Positions 1 through 5,075 of a stretch of DNA of 6,352 nt are shown here, piece by piece. A program made the translations under genes and the position numbers. This DNA is from Actinomycetes bacterium (lineage in GTDB: Bacteria > Actinomycetota > Actinomycetes > Actinomycetales > Dermatophilaceae): positions 1 through 6,352 of the forward strand of contig JAEXXY010000186.1 in the NCBI GenBank assembly GCA_023451855.1, in the 5' to 3' direction. Below the pieces are notes generated by a model. That model ran no database searches, was not told where the DNA came from, and was given only the letters and a program-made list of their open reading frames with translations. Numbering within the stretch: the stretch's first letter is position 1; each line of letters opens with the position of its first letter.

Positions 1-450
1 GCCCAGGGCGCTCACGACACCGGCAGTGACGCTCCCCTCGAGGCCGAGCGGGTTGCCGATGGCCACGACGACGTGGCCGACCTCGAGGCGGTCTGCGTCG
101 CCGAACGCGGGCGGGCTGGGCAGCGTCGCCTCGGCGCGTACGACGGCGAGGTCGGACAGCGGGTCGGTGCCCACGAGGTGCACCGTGACCGAGGTGCCGT
201 CGGTGAAGTGGACCGTGCCGCGGTCGACGCGGTCGACGACGTGGGCGTTGGTCAGCAGCAGGCCGTCCTCGGTGAGCACCACGGCCGACCCGCCGCCCTC
301 CGCCGTCCCACCGCGCACCGGCCGGCTGACCCGGAGGCTCGCGACCACCGGGGCCAGGCGGCGGGCGACGGAGCTGACGGTGCGGGAGTACGCGTCGAGC
401 AGGTCGTCATCGGCAGGCTCCGGAGCCGCCGGCATCTCGAAGATCCCCAT
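1..450 (-). CDS. Trypsin-like serine protease, HtrA/DegP family (N-terminal part, truncated by window edge)
   Basis: The 150 visible residues are the N-terminal half of a chymotrypsin-fold (S1C-type) protease. The catalytic His is in TNAHVV (His70) and the catalytic Asp in DPLSDLAVV (Asp100). The strand leading to the active-site serine, with the family signature GNPLGLEGSVTAGVVSALG, is at about 132-150. The nucleophile serine (GNSGGP in the family) and any PDZ domain lie beyond the window, so activity cannot be confirmed. The ATG at 450 is chosen because GAGGGG lies 6 nt upstream; Met6 is a weaker alternative. The N-terminus is acidic (three consecutive Asp at 14-16) and lacks a signal peptide or membrane helix, unlike classical periplasmic HtrA, so a cytoplasmic location is inferred. 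It is co-directional with the DUF350 gene but separated from it by 190 bp, so it probably has its own promoter. Family assignment is secure; the specific role is unknown. Confidence 0.9.
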   Translation of the reverse strand, partial: MGIFEMPAAPEPADDDLLDAYSRTVSSVARRLAPVVASLRVSRPVRGGTAEGGGSAVVLTEDGLLLTNAHVVDRVDRGTVHFTDGTSVTVHLVGTDPLSDLAVVRAEATLPSPPAFGDADRLEVGHVVVAIGNPLGLEGSVTAGVVSALG

Positions 451-485
451 CTGTGTCCCCTCGTCCCGACGCGAGCGCCGCGCGG

Positions 486-511
486 GTGGCCTCACGCGCG
501 CGTGGTCTCAC
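486..511. repeat. Short direct repeat upstream of the protease gene
   Basis: Two 10-bp copies, GTGGCCTCAC (486-495) and GTGGTCTCAC (502-511), differ at one base and are separated by GCGCGC, giving a 16-bp period. They lie 36-61 bp upstream of the protease start codon at 450, where an operator or activator site would be expected. No clear -10 box could be assigned nearby. A chance repeat in GC-rich DNA is possible. Confidence 0.35.
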
Positions 512-557
512 CCGTGCAGCGAACGAGGGCCCGCGGGCATTCCGGCCGTGTCGACCG

Positions 558-574
558 GTTCGCCGTGGGCGAAC
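558..574. repeat. Perfect 7-bp inverted repeat (hairpin) in the 190-bp gap
   Basis: GTTCGCC (558-564) and GGCGAAC (568-574) are perfectly complementary around a 3-nt loop. On the minus strand the hairpin begins 66 nt after the DUF350 stop codon and lies over 100 nt before the protease start. No T-run follows it, so it is not a canonical intrinsic terminator. It could still be an actinobacterial U-less terminator for the cassette or a regulatory structure in the protease leader. The rest of 451-640 shows no open reading frame with coding character. Confidence 0.4.
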
Positions 575-640
575 AGCCTCGGCCCGCTGGATGACCCCAG
601 CATCGGGGCGAGGTGGGTGACGGGGCCTTCGCAGCGGCCG

Positions 641-1063
641 TCAGGCGATCGACGCGACGACGACGAGCGAGGCGGCCAGCTGCACCGCCGCCGCGACGAC
701 CGACGCCGGGTGGAACTCCCGCTCGCAGACGAGCGCGGCCATGTCGCCCGGGGTCACGGCGTCGAGGAGCCTGAAGGCGGCCGCCTGCAGGAGAACGCCG
801 AGCAGCCCGAAGACGACCGTCCAGCCGAGCGCCACCCCGAACGAGGACGACCCGTTGGTCCAGATCGCCGTGAACACGACGGCGCCGAGGCCGAGGAAGC
901 CCGACGCCAGGACGATCGCGGCGTTGACCGAGCGCTCCCTCCAGATGTGGGAGCCGAGGTGGCCGGGGGTCAGCAGGTCGAGGGCGGCGTAGCCGACGCC
1001 GAGGACGGCGAGGCCCGCGACGGCGTAGACGAGCGCGAAGCCGACATGGGTCAGCAGGTCCAT
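641..1063 (-). CDS. DUF350 family (YjfL-like) inner-membrane protein
   Basis: This 140-residue, very hydrophobic protein has four predicted membrane helices at about 7-29, 46-68, 74-97 and 118-139. It shows the internal duplication typical of DUF350: the first half has LDLLTPGHLG (28-37) after helix 1, the second half LDAVTPGDMA (100-109) after helix 3, each followed by a charged segment and another helix. The ATG at 1063 is supported by AAGGAG 4 nt upstream (1068-1073), the best ribosome binding site in the window. It is the last gene of the cassette, 55 bp after the ATP-grasp ligase gene. In E. coli, DUF350 protein YjfL is encoded beside the related ligase YjfC, so a joint function is likely. 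The biochemical role of DUF350 is not established; association with a ligase-linked envelope stress system is inferred from gene neighbourhood only. Confidence 0.88.
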   Translation of the reverse strand: MDLLTHVGFALVYAVAGLAVLGVGYAALDLLTPGHLGSHIWRERSVNAAIVLASGFLGLGAVVFTAIWTNGSSSFGVALGWTVVFGLLGVLLQAAAFRLLDAVTPGDMAALVCEREFHPASVVAAAVQLAASLVVVASIA

Positions 1064-1118
1064 GGGTCTCCTTGGGATGACGTGGTCTTCGTGGAGGGCG
1101 ACGGGTGGCGCCGACTGG

Positions 1119-2330
1119 TCACGGCTCGGCCACCCAGGCGGCGACCTGGTCGGGCGTCGAGCGTGGCGAGGTCATGAGGTGGGGCACGAACCGGGCGTGG
1201 GTGTTGGTGACGAGGTTCGTCGACTCGCGGATGCCGAGGCCGGCCGGCTTGCCGTCGACGACCCACGTGCCGAACACCGGCCGGTTGCCGTCGAGATCGG
1301 GCAGCGCCACGTACTGCTGGAAGACGCGCTGCTGGCCGACCGTGTGCGAGGCCGGGGAGCGCTCGATCCCGTCGGGCGACACGACCTCGACGCCGTCGCC
1401 CTCCCACCCGAAGAGCGGCTTGGACGCGTACGCGGCCATCCCGTGGGGGTGGTCGAAGAAGGCTGGAAGCAGGTTCGGGTGGTCCGGGAACATCTCCCAG
1501 AGCACCGGCAGCAGCGCCTTGGAGCCGGCGAGCAGCTTCCACGGCGGCTCGAGCCACTGGGTGCCCGAGGCGCCGGAGAGCAGGTAACGCCCGAAGGGCG
1601 CCGCGAGCATCCACTCGGTCGGGTACATCTTGAAGCAGTGCGTGATCGGCACGTTGCGCTCGTCGACGAACCGGCCCGCGCCGTGGTCCCAGCCCACCTG
1701 CTCCATCGTCGTGCCGAGCGCGACCAGCCCCGCCTCCTGGGCCGTGTCGCGCAGGTAGGCGACGGTGGCCCAGTCCTCGGTCGGCTCGTCCTGCCCGACG
1801 GCGAAGTGCAGCGTGTCGATGCCGGTGCGTGCCCGCATCCGGCGCCAACCCTCGACAAGGCGGTCGTGCACGAGGTTCCACTGGTCGCGCTCGGGGTGCA
1901 GGTCCTCGAGCCAGAACCATTGCGACACCGCGCACTCGACGAGGCCGGCCGGGGTGTCGGCGTTGTACTCGAGCAGCTTCGGTGGCCCGTCGCCGTCCCA
2001 GGCCAGGTCAAAGCGTCCGTAGATCGACGTGGCGTCGGGGTCGACGAGCGAGGCCGCCAGCCAGGCCACCGACCCGTCGGGCAGGCCGTGCCGGGCGATG
2101 ACCGCGGGGTCCTGCACCATCCGCCGGACGGCCTGCAGCGCCATCCGGTGCAGCTCGGCCGTGGTCCGCTCGAGCACGTCGACGTCGGCCTCGGTCAGCT
2201 CGTAGCAGGCCGACTCGTCCCAGTAGGGCACGGCGGCGCCGTCCTCGCCGCGGTCGACGGCGTAGCTCAGGCCCTGGCCCTCGACCGTGCGCTGCCAGTC
2301 GGGGCGCCGGTCGGACAGGAGGCGTCGCAC
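1119..2330 (-). CDS. YgiC/YjfC-type ATP-grasp ligase (glutathionylspermidine synthase family)
   Basis: This 403-residue protein is slightly longer than E. coli YgiC/YjfC (about 387) and resembles them along its whole length. Recognisable blocks, from memory of YgiC, are RRPDW (8-12), RFDLAWDG (106-113), LLEYNADTP (119-127), FKMYPTEWML (233-242), WLEPPWK (259-265), an LLPVLWEMFPDHPNLLPA block (273-290), a KP nucleotide-binding block (301-308, YASKPLFG) and GLGIRES (364-370). The family is the amidase-free ATP-grasp half of glutathionylspermidine synthetase, which forms a C-N bond by an acyl-phosphate route. To my knowledge the short YgiC/YjfC members are not shown to make glutathionylspermidine, and actinobacteria mostly use mycothiol, so the substrate is unknown. 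The start is a GTG at 2330, 4 nt after the upstream stop codon. No strong ribosome binding site is visible, which suggests translational coupling. The start agrees with the E. coli N-terminus. The protein should be cytosolic. Confidence 0.92.
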   Translation of the reverse strand: MRRLLSDRRPDWQRTVEGQGLSYAVDRGEDGAAVPYWDESACYELTEADVDVLERTTAELHRMALQAVRRMVQDPAVIARHGLPDGSVAWLAASLVDPDATSIYGRFDLAWDGDGPPKLLEYNADTPAGLVECAVSQWFWLEDLHPERDQWNLVHDRLVEGWRRMRARTGIDTLHFAVGQDEPTEDWATVAYLRDTAQEAGLVALGTTMEQVGWDHGAGRFVDERNVPITHCFKMYPTEWMLAAPFGRYLLSGASGTQWLEPPWKLLAGSKALLPVLWEMFPDHPNLLPAFFDHPHGMAAYASKPLFGWEGDGVEVVSPDGIERSPASHTVGQQRVFQQYVALPDLDGNRPVFGTWVVDGKPAGLGIRESTNLVTNTHARFVPHLMTSPRSTPDQVAAWVAEP

Positions 2331-2334
2331 GCGC

Positions 2335-2697
2335 TCAGCCGCCCACGGAGAAGCCGTGCCCGGAGAACCCGCCGCGCGTCACGACGCCACCCTCGGACCG
2401 GAACCCGCTCCCCCACGACTTCGACGAGGGCGGCGCGGTGAACGAGCCGCCGGCCGCGCGGGCTCCGATCGCCGGCGCAACGACACCGCGGGGCACGAAG
2501 TACCACCCGTGGCCGCCGTGGAACCCGGCCCCGTGGTGGTCGTCGCACCGGTCGTCGGCGACGCGGGTCTGCGTCGCCTCGTCCACGCAGACGCCGGCGT
2601 AGTCCTGGTCGTCGTCCTGCACCGCGCCGTAGATGCCGAGCGAGGCGAGCGCCACCGCCCCCACCGTGACGGCAGCGGACTTGCGGGTCATGGGCAT
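2335..2697 (-). CDS. Small YgiB-like exported or membrane-anchored protein
   Basis: This 120-residue protein has a short basic N-terminus (MPMTRK) followed by one hydrophobic segment at about 8-26, then an acidic DDDQD stretch. That suggests a signal peptide or single N-terminal anchor with the rest outside the membrane. No lipobox cysteine is present. Two cysteines (Cys37, Cys51) in a CVDE...RCDD pattern could form a disulfide. The middle is His/Gly-rich (HHGAGFHGGHGW, 54-65), and the C-terminus is Gly/Ser-rich with VTRGGFSGHG (106-115). The TRGGF element recalls the C-terminus of E. coli YgiB (DUF1190), also encoded next to a YgiC ligase; the similarity is otherwise weak and the protein is much shorter. 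The ATG at 2697 has GAGGAG 12 nt upstream; the Met3 codon is a less likely start. It leads the cassette, with its stop 4 nt from the ligase start. The His/Gly-rich part might bind metal (inference). Confidence 0.78.
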   Translation of the reverse strand: MPMTRKSAAVTVGAVALASLGIYGAVQDDDQDYAGVCVDEATQTRVADDRCDDHHGAGFHGGHGWYFVPRGVVAPAIGARAAGGSFTAPPSSKSWGSGFRSEGGVVTRGGFSGHGFSVGG

Positions 2698-2774
2698 GGG
2701 CGGACGCGTCTCCTCGCGGTCGTGGTCGTGATGACCTCCGTCGTGACCTTGGTCAGGACGCGCCTCCGACGCGG

Positions 2775-2798
2775 GGCAGGCGCCATCGGATCCCTGCC
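2775..2798 (-). terminator. Weak hairpin downstream of ffh, possible terminator
   Basis: In the 153-bp gap between the ffh stop and the YgiB-like gene, GGCAGG (2775-2780) pairs with CCTGCC (2793-2798) around a 12-nt loop. The stem is short and no T-run follows on the minus strand, so this is a weak candidate. No convincing -35/-10 pair for the downstream cassette was found in 2698-2850; read-through from ffh or an unrecognised promoter are both possible. Confidence 0.2.
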
Positions 2799-2850
2799 GG
2801 GCGGGGAAAGTTCGCTGGTGCCGCGCGGGCGGGCGGGGACGGCTGTGAGG

Positions 2851-4464
2851 TCAGCGACCGCCGCCGAGGAACTTCTCGAAGCCCTTGGGCAGGTTCGACG
2901 GGTCGAGGTCGGCGAGCGGGTCGGCCGAACCGTCGGCGCCGCCGAAGGAGCTGCCCGCAGGCTGACGCGGCGCGTTCGCGCGCTCCAGGGCGGCGCGCTC
3001 CTCGGCGGCCCGCTTGGCCGGGTTGCCGCTCTTGCTCTTCTTGCGCTGTGGCGGCTGCTGCCGGCCGCGCTTGCCCTTGCCGGGGACGCCCGGCATCCCG
3101 GGCAGGCCGCCGCCACCGCCGCGCGCCATCGACTTCATCATCTTCTGGGCCTGGCCGAAGCGCTCGAGCAGCTGGTTGACCTCGGTGACCGTGACGCCCG
3201 AGCCCTTGGCGATGCGGGCGCGGCGCGAACCGTTGATCTGCTTGGGGTGGGTGCGCTCGAACGGGGTCATGGAGCGGACCATGGCCTCGACGCGGTCGAA
3301 CTCGCGGTCGTCGAAGGCGTCGAGCTGGTCACGCATGCCCTGCATGCCCGGCATCATCTTGAGCATCGACTTCAGCGAGCCCATGCGCTTGATGGCGTTC
3401 ATCTGCTCGAGGAAGTCCTCGAACGTGAAGTCCTCCTCGGCGAGGAACTTGCGGGCCATCTCGTCGGCCTGGCGCTTGTCGAACGCCTTCTCGGCCTGCT
3501 CGATGAGCGTCAGGACGTCGCCCATGTCGAGGATGCGGCTGGCCATCCGGTCGGGGTGGAACACCTCGATGTCGGTGACCTTCTCGCCGACCGAGGCGAA
3601 CATGATCGGCTCGCCGGTGATCTCGGCGACCGACAGGGCAGCACCACCGCGCGCGTCGCCGTCGAGCTTGGACAGCACGACGCCGGTGAAGGCGACACCC
3701 TCGTGGAAGGCCTGGGCGGTCTCGACCGCGGCCTGGCCGATCATCGCGTCGATGACGAAGAGGACCTCGTCGGGCTGCACGGCGTCGCGGATGTCGGAGG
3801 CCTGCTGCATGAGGTCGGCGTCGACGGCGAGGCGGCCGGCGGTGTCGACGATGACGACGTCGTACTGCTTGGCGCGCGCGTGCTCGATGCCCATCCGCGA
3901 CACCGCGACCGGGTCGCCGAAGGAGCGGGTGCCCTCGCCGGAGTCGAGGACGGCGTCGTGGCCGCCCATGTTGCCGCGCTCGGGCGCGAAGACGGGGATG
4001 CCGGCGCGCTCGCCGACGACCTCGAGCTGGGTGACGGCGTTGGGTCGCTGCAGGTCGGCCGCGACGAGGACGGGCGTGTGGCCCTGCTCCTTGAGGCGGT
4101 GGCCGAGCTTGCCGGCGAAGGTCGTCTTGCCCGAGCCCTGCAGGCCGGCGAGGAGGATGACGGTCGGCGGCTGCTTGGCCAGCTGGAGCTGGCGCGTCTG
4201 GCCGCCGAGGATGCCGACGAGCTCCTCGTTGACGATCTTGACGACCTGCTGGGCCGGGTTGAGCGCCTGGCTGACCTCGGCACCGAGCGCCCGCTCGCGC
4301 ACGCGCGAGGTGAAGCGCTTGACGACGGGCAGCGCCACGTCGGCGTCGAGCAGGGCCAGCCGGATGTCACGGATCGTCGCGTTGACGTCGGACTCCGAGA
4401 GCCTGCCCTTGCCGCGCAGGTTCTTGAAGGTGGCGGTCAGCCGGTCAGACAGGGATGCGAACAC
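2851..4464 (-). CDS. ffh: Signal recognition particle protein Ffh (SRP54 GTPase)
   Basis: Ffh binds 4.5S RNA and signal sequences of nascent membrane proteins and delivers ribosomes to the FtsY receptor, hydrolysing GTP. The 537 residues comprise an N domain (1 to about 95), a G domain (about 96-300) with P-loop GLQGSGKTT (107-115), DTAGR (207-211) and SKLDGDARGG (265-274), and a methionine-rich M domain (about 325-445). The M domain has the finger loop MLKMMPGMQGM (367-377) and the RNA-binding SRRARIAKGSG (413-423). A basic, low-complexity tail of about 90 residues follows, as in other actinobacterial Ffh. Residues about 162-182 (ERGNMGGHDAVLDSGEG onward) look longer than the usual PEPGNGVGDPV segment between the G2 and G3 motifs. 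The GTG at 4464 is the only reasonable start: an in-frame TAG sits four codons upstream, and the protein begins with the canonical MFASLSDRLT. No ribosome binding site exists; see the promoter entry. In many actinobacteria ffh lies next to glnD, as here. Confidence 0.98.
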   Translation of the reverse strand: MFASLSDRLTATFKNLRGKGRLSESDVNATIRDIRLALLDADVALPVVKRFTSRVRERALGAEVSQALNPAQQVVKIVNEELVGILGGQTRQLQLAKQPPTVILLAGLQGSGKTTFAGKLGHRLKEQGHTPVLVAADLQRPNAVTQLEVVGERAGIPVFAPERGNMGGHDAVLDSGEGTRSFGDPVAVSRMGIEHARAKQYDVVIVDTAGRLAVDADLMQQASDIRDAVQPDEVLFVIDAMIGQAAVETAQAFHEGVAFTGVVLSKLDGDARGGAALSVAEITGEPIMFASVGEKVTDIEVFHPDRMASRILDMGDVLTLIEQAEKAFDKRQADEMARKFLAEEDFTFEDFLEQMNAIKRMGSLKSMLKMMPGMQGMRDQLDAFDDREFDRVEAMVRSMTPFERTHPKQINGSRRARIAKGSGVTVTEVNQLLERFGQAQKMMKSMARGGGGGLPGMPGVPGKGKRGRQQPPQRKKSKSGNPAKRAAEERAALERANAPRQPAGSSFGGADGSADPLADLDPSNLPKGFEKFLGGGR

Positions 4465-4470
4465 CCGGCA

Positions 4471-4476
4471 ACTCTA
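4471..4476 (-). promoter_or_regulatory. Predicted -10 box of ffh, leaderless transcript
   Basis: On the minus strand TAGAGT fits the actinobacterial -10 consensus TANNNT and ends exactly 6 nt before the ffh GTG (4464). Transcription would therefore start at or next to the G of the start codon, giving a leaderless mRNA; this fits the absence of a ribosome binding site. A recognisable -35 hexamer is not evident. The first T, A and G of the box also form an in-frame TAG that excludes an upstream start. Confidence 0.6.
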
Positions 4477-4506
4477 GCCGCCGCTGCGCCGTGCTCGGAC
4501 CGCCGA

Positions 4507-4512
4507 TACCGT
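4507..4512 (+). promoter_or_regulatory. Predicted -10 box of the NUDIX gene, leaderless transcript
   Basis: TACCGT matches TANNNT and is followed by 6 nt (GGGCGC) and then the GTG start at 4519. As for ffh, the start of transcription is expected at the start codon. No Shine-Dalgarno-like sequence lies in the correct window. A clear -35 element is lacking. The box faces the ffh promoter within the same 54-bp intergenic region. Confidence 0.55.
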
Positions 4513-4518
4513 GGGCGC

Positions 4519-4920
4519 GTGGCCGACCTCATCGACAAGATCGCGTGGATCCACCTCGAGGAGCGGCGCCTGCTCGTGGCCCGCAACGCCGGGCGGGAGC
4601 GGTTCTACCTGCCCGGGGGCAAGCGCGAGGCGGGCGAGAGCGACCTCGAGACGCTCGTGCGCGAGCTCGAGGAGGAGCTGACGGTCACCGTCGACGCCGA
4701 CTCGGCCGAGCACGTCGGCACGTTTGAGGCTGCGGCTGATGCGCGCACCGACGGGCTCCTCGTGCGCCTGACCTGCTACACCGCGGCGCACACCGGCACG
4801 TTCGCGCCGTCGCGCGAGATCGACGAGCTCGCCTGGATCACGTCGGCCGACGGCGACCGGGTGTCGGCCGTCGACCGGCTCGTCCTGGCCTACCTTCGCG
4901 ACGCCGGCCTCCTCGACTGA
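4519..4920 (+). CDS. NUDIX hydrolase (MutT-like)
   Basis: This 133-residue protein is the single-domain NUDIX size. NUDIX enzymes cleave nucleoside-diphosphate-linked substrates with Mg2+ bound by the NUDIX box. The box runs from Gly34 to Val56: G-x5-E (Glu40)-x7-RELEEE (48-53), matching GX5EX7REUXEEXGU except that the late glycine is Thr55. The preceding FYLPGGK (29-35) and the C-terminal IDELAWIT (about 101-108) are typical of MutT-like members. The substrate cannot be deduced; nucleotide-pool cleaning is only a possibility. The GTG at 4519 is preferred because it directly follows a -10-like box and gives the normal VADLIDKIAWI N-terminus; the reading frame is open much further upstream, but only as antisense to ffh. 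It is the only plus-strand gene, divergent from ffh and convergent with glnD, so it interrupts an otherwise co-directional glnD-ffh order. Confidence 0.93.
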   Translation: MADLIDKIAWIHLEERRLLVARNAGRERFYLPGGKREAGESDLETLVRELEEELTVTVDADSAEHVGTFEAAADARTDGLLVRLTCYTAAHTGTFAPSREIDELAWITSADGDRVSAVDRLVLAYLRDAGLLD

Positions 4921-4934
4921 CGCCCATCCCCCAC

Positions 4935-4982
4935 CTGGTTCGAGGTGATCGCCGACCGTATCGAGTCGCTGAACACCTCGAA
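4935..4982. repeat. Palindromic intergenic repeat, copy 1
   Basis: The outer arms TTCGAGGTG (4939-4947) and CACCTCGAA (4974-4982) are perfectly complementary (9 bp) with a 26-nt centre. Bases 4935-4982 match copy 2 (4998-5045) at all but two positions, the first 35 in an unbroken run, with a 63-bp period. The two mismatches are T4970/C5033 and C4974/T5037. It starts 15 bp after the NUDIX stop codon. Confidence 0.92.
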
Positions 4983-4997
4983 TGCCGCGTGCCCCGG

Positions 4998-5049
4998 CTG
5001 GTTCGAGGTGATCGCCGACCGTATCGAGTCGCCGAATACCTCGAACCGG
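4998..5049. repeat. Palindromic intergenic repeat, copy 2 (possible bidirectional terminator)
   Basis: The arms GGTTCGAGGT (5000-5009) and ACCTCGAACC (5038-5047) pair perfectly over 10 bp. They can extend by a T-G wobble and a C-G pair to 4998/5049. Within the 28-nt centre, CGAC (5016-5019) and GTCG (5028-5031) can form an inner stem, giving a compound hairpin. Together with copy 1 it fills the gap between the converging NUDIX and glnD genes. That position and the paired arrangement resemble REP/BIME elements, and terminator function in both directions is plausible although there is no T-run. Nothing else is evident in 4921-5075. Confidence 0.9.
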
Positions 5050-5075
5050 GCAGACGGGGGTGAACCGGCAGGTCG

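Noticed and set aside
1119..2330. A genuine glutathionylspermidine synthetase
   Set aside because: The amidase domain is absent, the short YgiC/YjfC group is not shown to make glutathionylspermidine, and the host type generally lacks glutathione.
1062..2441. 459-codon plus-strand open frame opposite the ATP-grasp gene
   Set aside because: Its composition (Arg, Gly, Val, His) is that expected of antisense frames in high-GC DNA, and the opposite strand matches the YgiC family along its full length.
2725..2755. Hairpin from the GTCGTGA repeats upstream of the YgiB-like gene
   Set aside because: The two copies are direct repeats, not inverted; only a 4-bp stem can form, which is not distinguishable from chance.
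4449..4464. Shine-Dalgarno-driven ffh start further upstream or downstream
   Set aside because: An in-frame TAG precedes the GTG by four codons, and later starts would remove the conserved Ffh N-terminus.
2287..4518. Very long plus-strand open frame running through the ATP-grasp start, the cassette gap and all of ffh into the NUDIX gene
   Set aside because: It is antisense to clearly recognisable Ffh and other proteins, and its translation is Leu/Gly/Glu/Asp-rich and low in complexity. Only the last 133 codons (from 4519) are a real gene.
4935..5049. CRISPR array
   Set aside because: There are only two units, they are palindromic over their whole length, the intervening 15 bp is too short for a spacer, and no cas genes are present.
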